NCBI GenBank assembly: GCA_014729705.1
Contig: WJJK01000236.1
Span: 1-11,347 of the forward strand
DNA: 11,347 nucleotides
From: Candidatus Altarchaeales archaeon
GTDB lineage: Archaea > Altiarchaeota > Altiarchaeia > IMC4 > SCGC-AAA252-I15
Direction: 5' to 3'
This document shows positions 1-5,671 of the stretch, one piece after another; position 1 is the first letter of the stretch; each line of letters starts with the position of its first letter. The position numbers were made by a program, and so were the translations under genes. The notes under the pieces were generated by a model. The model had not been told where the DNA came from. It worked only from the letters and a program-made list of their open reading frames with translations, and ran no database searches.

Positions 1-593
1 AGCATACCCTCCCCCACATTAAATAGGGAGGCGGTGTCCACGCAGACACGATCCCCCATCCCCACAGGCTTTATTTTTTTTAAGGTAACCGCCACTAAAT
101 CCAGCTTCTTTTGTGAAAGTGACTGCACGAATCCACAGATCTTTTTTATCGTAATATGGTCTGCATCCACTAACACCCCGTCGGCTCCGACCTCAAGGGT
201 TTCAAGCGCTGTTTTAGCCTCATCAAGTGTTTTCACTTCCACAACCACTTTGCATTGGTTTTGCAGGGAGGCGATGATGTTTTCAAGGGGTATGACCTTC
301 CAGTCCGTGGAGTTGATGATGAGGTATTTTGATTTCGCCCCTAATTTAGTTGCCTGCTCCTCCTCTTTTTTGGAGAAAATCACTTGGTAGATCGCGTTCT
401 CGCCTAAAACGACGTCTGCTTCAGGGTGGTCTGAGATAACCTCAATCTTTCCGAGTTTCCGGGTTTTTTCCACATCCTCCTTATTCACCCAGACTCCGTT
501 AGCACCGGATTCAAGCGCGTCAGTAACCCTGCTTTTACGTTCATCCCACGGTGCTTTGCCTGCGGCCTTAACCCAAACCTTCTTTTCTGGCAT
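1..593 (-). CDS. 3-dehydroquinate synthase II (partial, 3' end outside window)
   Basis: This is the archaeal-type enzyme that makes 3-dehydroquinate from the amino-heptulosonate precursor instead of DAHP, feeding aromatic amino acid synthesis. The open frame starts at ATG (593-591) and runs 197 codons to the left edge without a stop. Visible family features are the N-terminal 'VWVKAAGKAPWDERK' followed by 'VTDALESGANGVWV', a central 'GADGVLVDADHITI', and near the edge 'GMGDRVCVDTASLFNVGEGML', which is the family's GDRVCVDT..L...GEGML block. Family members run roughly 330-380 residues, so about the last 40 percent is missing. A TATA-like element in the 31-bp gap to pth2 lies about 25 nt before the ATG, so the mRNA is probably leaderless. 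The identification rests on recalled family motifs, which are distinctive. Confidence 0.9.
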   Translation of the reverse strand, partial: MPEKKVWVKAAGKAPWDERKSRVTDALESGANGVWVNKEDVEKTRKLGKIEVISDHPEADVVLGENAIYQVIFSKKEEEQATKLGAKSKYLIINSTDWKVIPLENIIASLQNQCKVVVEVKTLDEAKTALETLEVGADGVLVDADHITIKKICGFVQSLSQKKLDLVAVTLKKIKPVGMGDRVCVDTASLFNVGEGM

Positions 594-626
594 GTATAAT
601 AATACTGAACCTCTTTTAATTAAGTG
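594..626. promoter_or_regulatory. Divergent promoter region between dehydroquinate synthase II and pth2
   Basis: Only about 33 bp separate the two divergent start codons, yet each direction has an AT-rich box at archaeal spacing. On the plus strand TATAATA (595-601) is centred about 29 nt before the pth2 ATG. On the minus strand TTAATTAAAAG (about 622-612) is centred about 25 nt before the dehydroquinate synthase ATG. No well-spaced Shine-Dalgarno precedes either ATG. Both transcripts are therefore inferred to be leaderless or nearly so. Confidence 0.5.
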
Positions 627-991
627 ATGGTTTTCGAAAGATTCTTCAAAGCAAAACCGCTGAAACAGGTTATCCTAGTGCGCCGTGACGTGAAGATGGG
701 TAAAGGCAAGCTCGCAGCCCAAGTAGCCCACGCGGCGGTTGCTGCGGCGGATAAAAGCAGGTTAAAAGACGCTGGAAAAACCAGGGCCAACCCAAATCGG
801 TTGTGAGGGTGGCTGATTTAGACGGGTTATTGGAGGTTAAAAAACAGGCTCAGGCAAAGAGGCTGCCTTATGAGTTGATACAGGATGCAGGCCACACCCA
901 GATTGAGCCCGGCACCATAACCTGCCTGGGTTTAGGCCCCTACCCTGAAGACGAACTAGATAAGTTAACTGGAAGGCTTAAGCTACTTTGA
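627..991 (+). CDS. pth2: Peptidyl-tRNA hydrolase Pth2, interrupted by an apparent 1-nt frameshift
   Basis: Pth2 releases tRNA from prematurely dropped peptidyl-tRNAs in the cytoplasm and is the archaeal/eukaryotic form of this enzyme. The first frame gives 'KQVILVRRDVKMGKGKLAAQ' followed by 'VAHAAVAAA', the family's N-terminal active-site region, but stops at TGA 804-806. The rest lies in the frame one base back: 'RRWKNQGQPKSVVRVADLDG', then 'LIQDAGHTQIEPGTITCLGL' and C-terminal 'GRLKLL', stop at 989-991. The two halves join into a normal-length Pth2 if one A is added to the AAAA run at 764-767. This is either a sequencing error or a real lesion; the downstream half shows no decay. A GTG at 624 directly precedes the chosen ATG. 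The 3' end overlaps the convergent rnp2 by 9 nt. Confidence 0.88.
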
Positions 992-1321
992 AATCGCCTG
1001 CCTCGCCTTCTTTAAAGTCCCGCTTACCTTAAGGACGTGAATCAACGCATCATCCCTGTCTATTTTTGATGTGAGCGCCAGGGTTGCGCGCACGTCATCC
1101 ACGGATTTATGGTTGACCTTAATTATTCCCCTTGCTTTTTCCTTATCCCAATCCATAAGCCAAAGACTGCTTCTGCTTGCCCCGTACTCTCCCCAGAGCC
1201 TTAAATGATAATACCAGAGGCTTGAAACCAAGTCTCTTCTTGAGGGCCGCTGATTCGAGACGACTTCGAAGGCTATGTACCTGTTCCTCTCCCTGAGTGT
1301 TTTCGGCAGTAACTTGGGCAT
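983..1321 (-). CDS. rnp2: Ribonuclease P protein component 2 (Pop5/Rpp14 family)
   Basis: This is a protein subunit of archaeal RNase P, which pairs with the Rpp30-like subunit and helps the catalytic RNA cleave pre-tRNA leaders. The 112-aa product has the family pattern throughout: N-terminal 'LLPKTLRERNRYIAFEVVS', central 'WGEYGASRSSLWLMDWD', then 'GIIKVNHKSVDDVRATLAL' and C-terminal 'VLKVSGTLKKARQA'. I chose ATG 1321-1319 because homologues begin close to 'MPKLLP' and it falls just after the upstream gene's stop (1325-1323). An ATG at 1339 in the same frame would add six residues and overlap that gene. It is the last gene of a four-gene operon. Length and motifs are complete. Confidence 0.93.
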   Translation of the reverse strand: MPKLLPKTLRERNRYIAFEVVSNQRPSRRDLVSSLWYYHLRLWGEYGASRSSLWLMDWDKEKARGIIKVNHKSVDDVRATLALTSKIDRDDALIHVLKVSGTLKKARQAISK

Positions 1322-1322
1322 A

Positions 1323-2240
1323 CTAAACCATCCAAACATGTATTATGCTGTATCCCCCCTGCAAGTATTTTTTGACTGTCTTCAAAGCCAACTCGGAGTC
1401 GGGGGAATCGATTTTATCCTCTAAAATCACTATACTATATGTGTTGTCAGCTAAATCAATATGGTATTTCTGCGTACCCCTATCCATTAAACGGATTGTG
1501 TAGCCGTTGTAGGTTCTCTCGCAGAAACCCCCTCCCAGATGGCAGTTGGATCCTCCGATCAAAAGCAGCCTGCCCTTTGAGGTGTTAACCCAGAATGGAT
1601 TCATATACGTCTTCACCTTAAGCCTCATATTGTCTCCCTCAAGTATTTTGTAGGAAACGTCATCGAAGTACCCGGTTTCCCCAGGCAGAAGGGCTATCTC
1701 ATCTGACACATCCTCTGAATTGATTTCAATGTGGTATTCCACTCCCTCATCAACTAACCTGAAGCCCGTGTAGGTGAAGCTTGTTTGCCTGAAATACCTT
1801 GCCTTTGATTTATTTAACTCAAGGACGTCGCACGCACTTCGGCACTCCCCTGCGCAGTCGACTAGCAACTCCCCCCCATCCCTTACGCCGTTTAAGCAGT
1901 GGTGCAGGGTTGTCGTGGTGGATAAGGATGTTGAAGTGGTGGTTGAAGTTGTTTTCGTGGTTGAGGTGGCGGTGGAGGTGGTCTGCAGGAAATCACATAC
2001 AGTGTTTTCGTCGGCGTCAAGGCAGCAGTAATCCTCGTATTTCATGTGGGGGGCGGTGCACAAAGCCCCCTCTGAGGTTGTTTTAGGGGGGGAATCCATG
2101 GTTTGGTTGGGGTTTTCCACGGTGTTCATGAATCTTATTAAGCCGTAGGCTGTGGACCCCACGGATATGAAAACAAGCATCCAAACCAAAAGCCCTAAAA
2201 CAATCAGTGAACTCCAAATAATCTTTTGGATTCTATCCAT
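1323..2240 (-). CDS. Membrane-anchored exported protein with Thr/Ser linker and Cys motifs
   Basis: The function is unknown. The 305-aa protein has an N-terminal membrane helix (residues 9-31), probably an uncleaved anchor with the rest outside. Next comes a Cys motif 'YEDYCCLDADENTVCDF' (68-84), resembling a 'CCLD.N.NgICD' motif I recall from many archaeal surface proteins. A linker of almost only Thr, Ser and Ala follows (87-112), a likely O-glycosylated spacer, then a second Cys motif 'CLNGVRDGGELLVDCAGEC' (115-133), like the 'C.dG..n..E..vDCGG.C' module of DPANN-like archaea. The C-terminal part seems to hold two related segments (156-174 and 243-264) of the form TY.G..RL.D.G..YHI. It starts 6 nt after the preceding gene's stop and abuts rnp2. 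No family was recognised for the folded domain. Confidence 0.8.
   Translation of the reverse strand: MDRIQKIIWSSLIVLGLLVWMLVFISVGSTAYGLIRFMNTVENPNQTMDSPPKTTSEGALCTAPHMKYEDYCCLDADENTVCDFLQTTSTATSTTKTTSTTTSTSLSTTTTLHHCLNGVRDGGELLVDCAGECRSACDVLELNKSKARYFRQTSFTYTGFRLVDEGVEYHIEINSEDVSDEIALLPGETGYFDDVSYKILEGDNMRLKVKTYMNPFWVNTSKGRLLLIGGSNCHLGGGFCERTYNGYTIRLMDRGTQKYHIDLADNTYSIVILEDKIDSPDSELALKTVKKYLQGGYSIIHVWMV
1905..1982 (-). repeat. Low-complexity Thr/Ser linker coding segment
   Basis: About 78 bp built mostly of ACN and TCN codons encode residues 87-112 of the membrane-anchored protein; on the plus strand this reads as runs of GTGGTTGA-like units. Codon choice varies (ACC, ACT, ACA, ACG), so it is a compositionally biased linker and not a recent pure microsatellite expansion. 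Confidence 0.75.
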
Positions 2241-2246
2241 TTTTTT

Positions 2247-2975
2247 TTAGATGTGATCCAGTAAGTCCTCACGCCGTCGGTCTACCGCCCGTCTTCGCCG
2301 GATCTCCTTAGCATAGACTGCTTGAAGCTGTTTTTTGGGGGTGTATCTCGGCGACCTTGAACTGCCTCCCTTAACCGTGATTTTTTCTATCCCCATCTCC
2401 TCAAGCGCTTCAACCAGGTTCGCTTTAAGGGCGGGGATGTGAAGGTCTGAGGCTATTCTCACGCTTGCCCCATACCCTGATCCGCCTTCCAGCCAATCTT
2501 TTTTCCGCTTGATTTTTTCTCTCACACTTTCGGCGGGTTTCCTTGTTGTTTCGTCATAGACCTCCCCCGCTGAAGTTAAAGCCCTCATATGCTCTGTGGG
2601 AAGGAGTCCCTCCCCCCGGGACTTCCGGAGGGCTTTTAAGACTTCAGGCATATTATGCTCGCCTTTGATGCGGTCCCGCAGGGCCGCGTAATCTAGTGTC
2701 TGAAGGACAGCCGCATACTCTGCCTCGGATTTAGCGGAAGCCTTAAGTTCCCCCAGTATCCTGGATTCATGTTCTTTGGGGGTGTAGTCAAAGAGTCTTT
2801 CGGCTTTATCAGCTAAACTTATTCTCCCCGATCCCACAAGAAACCGCCGGTCAACCTGTTGTGTCAGTTCAATGGCATCCTGTTTAGTAAATGAGGTTGG
2901 ATGGGGTTTTGGGGTGAACTCTTGCTGCATGAAACGGAATTCCCTTTGATCCTCTGACGGCTTTCTTTTTTTCAT
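2247..2975 (-). CDS. Unrecognised 242-aa basic soluble protein
   Basis: I do not recognise this protein. It has no signal peptide or membrane helix and is rich in Lys, Arg and Glu, with a very basic N-terminus ('MKKRKPSEDQREFRF') and C-terminus ('KEIRRRRAVDRRREDLLDHI'). The middle (about 50-135) looks helical. A Gly-rich stretch 'WLEGGSGYGASVRIASDLHI' followed by 'PALKANLVEALEEMGIEKIT' (from about 172) reads like a small alpha/beta unit. The charge suggests nucleic-acid contact, but that is inference from composition only. The frame is complete, starts at ATG 2975-2973, lies 1 nt after the lipoprotein stop and 6 nt before the next gene, and is unlikely to be spurious given this tight operon. 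Confidence 0.72.
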   Translation of the reverse strand: MKKRKPSEDQREFRFMQQEFTPKPHPTSFTKQDAIELTQQVDRRFLVGSGRISLADKAERLFDYTPKEHESRILGELKASAKSEAEYAAVLQTLDYAALRDRIKGEHNMPEVLKALRKSRGEGLLPTEHMRALTSAGEVYDETTRKPAESVREKIKRKKDWLEGGSGYGASVRIASDLHIPALKANLVEALEEMGIEKITVKGGSSRSPRYTPKKQLQAVYAKEIRRRRAVDRRREDLLDHI

Positions 2976-2976
2976 T

Positions 2977-3435
2977 TTAGTGTCTGTAGGCGAGTAGTTT
3001 ATCTAACCTATCGTATACCCTCACTTGTTCTACGTAGCCCACACATTTGTTTTTTAGTTTCATGTCCCCTAATGCGTTGCAGCCTGAACTGAATTCGTTC
3101 GCTACCGCCGTGCATATTAACTCATCCTCCCCCACAAGAAATCTGCATGGTTGCTCGGATTTCTTGTAGGCTGCAAGGGTTATGAGGCAATCGATTTGGT
3201 CGAAGCTGTTTACTGCCGTCTCCTCAATGCCATGCCTTCTTCTTGGAAGCTCGTTGCAGTAGTCGGGGGAGGGGGTTTCAATGAGTTGGCAAACGTGCTT
3301 TAGGGATTTGTTTTTTTCGGGGCAGGAACCGTCTTTAGGAACTACAAAATATTCGGCGCCCGCCTCTGAAACCTCCTTACCCTGGTTTAAACACCCAAAA
3401 ACCAGTATGCATAAAACAAAAATTATTTTTTGCAT
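2977..3435 (-). CDS. Cys-rich putative lipoprotein with ~11-residue cysteine spacing
   Basis: The 152-aa product has a short signal sequence (Lys3, then hydrophobic 'IIFVLCILVF') ending in 'VFGC' at Cys15, a plausible but imperfect lipobox because Phe sits at -2. The predicted mature part is water-soluble with eight further cysteines at 38, 49, 60, 83, 97, 108, 119 and 131. The spacings are 11, 11, 23, 14, 11, 11 and 12, suggesting helical repeats joined by disulfides. No enzyme motif is visible. I chose ATG 3435; an upstream TTG at 3447 would only add four residues in front of the signal sequence. It is the first gene of the operon ending in rnp2. It probably sits on the outer face of the membrane; its function is unknown. 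Confidence 0.75.
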   Translation of the reverse strand: MQKIIFVLCILVFGCLNQGKEVSEAGAEYFVVPKDGSCPEKNKSLKHVCQLIETPSPDYCNELPRRRHGIEETAVNSFDQIDCLITLAAYKKSEQPCRFLVGEDELICTAVANEFSSGCNALGDMKLKNKCVGYVEQVRVYDRLDKLLAYRH

Positions 3436-3463
3436 CTCTACACACAATTATTTCCTTTTACGT

Positions 3464-3477
3464 TAACTTATATATGG
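3464..3477. promoter_or_regulatory. Shared near-palindromic TATA box of two divergent operons
   Basis: ACTTATATATGG lies in the 71-bp gap between the lipoprotein ATG (3435, minus) and the amidohydrolase GTG (3507, plus). Its centre, about 3471, is about 36 nt from each start codon. With an archaeal TATA-to-start distance of about 26 nt, both mRNAs would carry leaders of roughly 9-10 nt. Neither start has a Shine-Dalgarno, which fits short-leader transcripts. One palindromic TATA could serve both directions, with flanking BRE sequence setting the preference. Confidence 0.55.
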
Positions 3478-3506
3478 TCTCACCTAATATCTTGCCTGAG
3501 TAAACC

Positions 3507-4751
3507 GTGGTTGGCGGAAAAAAACTACTTATAACAAACGCGTTTGATCCCCTGAAAAACAAACAAATAGATTTGGCTGTTTCAGATGGGTTCATCGTAT
3601 CAGCAGATGAATCAACCGACCCCGATGAAACCCTTGACGCTGAAGGCAGGATGGTCTTCCCCGGCTTTGTGAACATACACACCCACCTTGATAAAGCCGA
3701 CCTACTATATCAGATGAGGCCCTCTGATTTCGGGAAATCCCTTGAAGAGAACCGCATGCTTCTGCGTAGATTCAAAAAACAATACTCCACCGAATCCCTT
3801 AAGTCACGCGCCAAGAAGGCGGCACTTGAGATGCTTGAAAACGGGGTGACTGCGGTAAGAAGCCAGGTGGACGTGGATTCAACAGGCGGTTTAACCGCTC
3901 TTAAAGCCCTAAAACAGTTAAAGCAGGAATTGGGGAAACAACTTAATCTGAGTTTATGCGCATTCCCCCAGCAGGGTGTTTTAGACCCAGCAAGCAGGGA
4001 CCTTTTAGATGAATCCCTCTCCTTCGGCGCAGACCTGCTTGGCGGGTTGCCTGCGGTTGAGGGGGCTGTTGCAAACCAAAAGAAACACGTTGACGCTTTA
4101 TTTGAGTTGGCGTTGAAATACGACGTAGACCTTGAAGTCCAGGTGGATGAGTCCAACGACCCCCGGCACTTCATCCTGCCTTATCTGGCTGAGAAAACCA
4201 TTGAAAACAACATGCAAGGCAGGGTTTCAGCCACCCACGCCATAAGCCTCTCAGCTCAAAGCCCTCAGGTCGCAGGCGAGACAATCAAGCTCCTAAAGAA
4301 AGCGGGGGTGAACGTTATCGTCACCCCTGGACCCAACCTGGTCACCCGATTCAACCTGCCAGGTGGTGTGCACAGCAGGCCTTCAAACAGCATAACCTTG
4401 GTGAAGGAGTTGTTGGCAGGCGGGGTTAACGTCGCCTTAGGCACAGACAACATACGGGACATATTCTACCCTATAGGTAACGCAAGCATACTCCGGGAAC
4501 TCTATGCCCTTGCGGTTTCAACCCGGATGACGGGGCAACAGGACGGTTTGAAGCTTCTTGAGATAGCCTCAATCAATGGCGCCAAAATAATGGGTTTAAA
4601 CTATGGATTGGAACCCGGTTGTGTGGCTGACTTAATCCTTCTTGAAGCCCGCCACCCCCGGGATTTATTAAACACTAAATCCCTTATCCCCTACGTAATA
4701 AAAGGTGGTGATGTGGTCTCCCGGATACATGTTGAGAGGTGGGTTGCTTGA
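3507..4751 (+). CDS. Cytosine-deaminase-like amidohydrolase (COG0402-type)
   Basis: This is a member of the amidohydrolase superfamily closest to cytosine deaminase, a TIM-barrel enzyme using one metal to hydrolyse exocyclic amino or amide groups on small rings. In 414 aa it has an N-terminal beta-sandwich strand pair, metal motif 'HTHLDK' (His58, His60), 'VRSQVDVD', substrate-loop 'CAFPQQGVL', 'GGLPAVEG', 'VQVDESNDP' (Glu215), 'SATH' (His244) and 'LGTDNIRDIFYPIGN' (Asp314). By alignment to E. coli CodA, the third metal ligand (His214) is Gln212 here (codon CAG). The substrate is therefore uncertain: cytosine, another pyrimidine or an unrelated cyclic amide. The start is GTG 3507 with no Shine-Dalgarno. 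Its TGA overlaps the TTG start of the next gene, so the two are probably co-translated. Confidence 0.8.
   Translation: MVGGKKLLITNAFDPLKNKQIDLAVSDGFIVSADESTDPDETLDAEGRMVFPGFVNIHTHLDKADLLYQMRPSDFGKSLEENRMLLRRFKKQYSTESLKSRAKKAALEMLENGVTAVRSQVDVDSTGGLTALKALKQLKQELGKQLNLSLCAFPQQGVLDPASRDLLDESLSFGADLLGGLPAVEGAVANQKKHVDALFELALKYDVDLEVQVDESNDPRHFILPYLAEKTIENNMQGRVSATHAISLSAQSPQVAGETIKLLKKAGVNVIVTPGPNLVTRFNLPGGVHSRPSNSITLVKELLAGGVNVALGTDNIRDIFYPIGNASILRELYALAVSTRMTGQQDGLKLLEIASINGAKIMGLNYGLEPGCVADLILLEARHPRDLLNTKSLIPYVIKGGDVVSRIHVERWVA
4735..4740 (+). promoter_or_regulatory. Shine-Dalgarno deciding the start of the DUF6282 gene
   Basis: GAGGTG lies 7 nt before TTG 4748-4750, which overlaps the upstream stop as TTGA. 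The in-frame GTG at 4739 lies partly within this site and has no Shine-Dalgarno of its own, so TTG is the better start. This suggests translational coupling inside the two-gene hydrolase operon. Confidence 0.55.
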
Positions 4752-5671
4752 GTTTAGACAACAAGAAAATAGATGACTTAATCAAGAAATCCATTGACCT
4801 GCATTTTCACGTGGGCCCGGACATTCTCCCCCGTAAATACACTGTGGAGCAGTTGATCGAGTCTGAGGCGGGTAAAATCAGGGGCGTGGCTTTGAAGGCC
4901 CACAGCTTCCCCACCATAACCTCCATTGACGCTGCGGTGAAAAACCACGGCCAAACCGGCGTGGAATTAATCGGCAGCATAACATTAAACTACTTTATGG
5001 GGGGGTTCAACCCCAGCGCAGTCTATGCCTCAAGCATGCTGTCTAGGGATTATCCGATAATCGTTTGGTTTCCCACAATCCACGCTGAAAATCATCTTAT
5101 ACACAACCACAGTGAATACGAGATACCGCCGGAATGGATTGGGGACCCTTATTTCAAGCCCCGAACCAAAGACGATTTAAAGGCTATTAAAGTCACTAAC
5201 TGGGCGGGCAGATTGATTAGGAAGGCGAACCTGGTTTTGGATGAGATGGTTAAAAACAACTGTATTCTTGCCACCGGCCATATCTCCTGGCGGGAGGCGG
5301 AAAGACTCACCCTCGACGCCCTTGACCGGGGTCTGAAGGTGTTGGTTACACACCCCATGCAAAAAGACATTTCAATGCCGCTTGAAGTTCAAAGGAAGCT
5401 AGCCGATAAGGGCGCGTTCATAGAGTACTGCTACATAATGTATCTTGACCGCGACCACCCTGGGGACTATCCCCCCGAGAAACAGGTTGAAGCCATAAAG
5501 GAGATTGGAGCGGATCAATGCATACTTGTAAGCGACGGCGGTCAGGTACGCAACCCAAGCCCGAGCAAATGCCTTAAGGACTACGTGAACCTTCTGTCTC
5601 CCTATGGTTTGGGTGAGGGGGATTTCAAAACAATGTTAGTCGACAACCCCCTGAAGCTTCTTGGCAAGTGA
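4748..5671 (+). CDS. DUF6282-type metal-dependent hydrolase
   Basis: This is a TIM-barrel, amidohydrolase-like protein with the pattern I recall for DUF6282: 'DLHFHVGPDILPRKYTVEQL' near the N-terminus (HxH metal motif), 'GVALKAHSFPT', 'GSITLNYFMGGFNPSAVYAS', 'IIVWFPTIHAENH', 'LATGHISWREAE', 'VLVTHPMQ' and 'ILVSDGGQ'. The H-x-H, K-x-H, GHIS, THP and SDGG positions suit a one- or two-metal site. To my knowledge no substrate is established for the family. The start was set at TTG 4748 from the TTGA overlap and Shine-Dalgarno; GTG 4739 would add three residues. Its last 36 nt overlap the convergent pyrF. Coupling to the deaminase-like gene suggests consecutive steps in one pathway, perhaps ring opening or removal of a toxic cyclic product. 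Confidence 0.78.
   Translation: MSLDNKKIDDLIKKSIDLHFHVGPDILPRKYTVEQLIESEAGKIRGVALKAHSFPTITSIDAAVKNHGQTGVELIGSITLNYFMGGFNPSAVYASSMLSRDYPIIVWFPTIHAENHLIHNHSEYEIPPEWIGDPYFKPRTKDDLKAIKVTNWAGRLIRKANLVLDEMVKNNCILATGHISWREAERLTLDALDRGLKVLVTHPMQKDISMPLEVQRKLADKGAFIEYCYIMYLDRDHPGDYPPEKQVEAIKEIGADQCILVSDGGQVRNPSPSKCLKDYVNLLSPYGLGEGDFKTMLVDNPLKLLGK

Noticed and set aside
34..390. Plus-strand 118-codon open frame
   Set aside because: It lies opposite the clearly recognisable dehydroquinate synthase II coding frame and its product has no family-like features.
758..770. Programmed -1 frameshifting site in pth2 (G TTA AAA G)
   Set aside because: The heptamer is G TTA AAA and not the X XXY YYZ form; the P-site tRNA would re-pair poorly on GTT. 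No clear downstream pseudoknot was seen. A missing base in the A run is simpler.
1905..1982. Possible CRISPR or tandem-repeat array
   Set aside because: Units are irregular, there are no unique spacers, and the segment is in frame as a Thr/Ser linker of a membrane protein.
1774..2086. Plus-strand open frames rich in Val and Trp repeats
   Set aside because: They are the antisense of the Thr/Ser linker and Cys motifs of the minus-strand membrane protein; low-complexity DNA keeps several frames open.
3458..3682. Minus-strand 74-codon frame across the divergent promoter
   Set aside because: It is antisense to the amidohydrolase start, covers the TATA region and shows no protein-like features.
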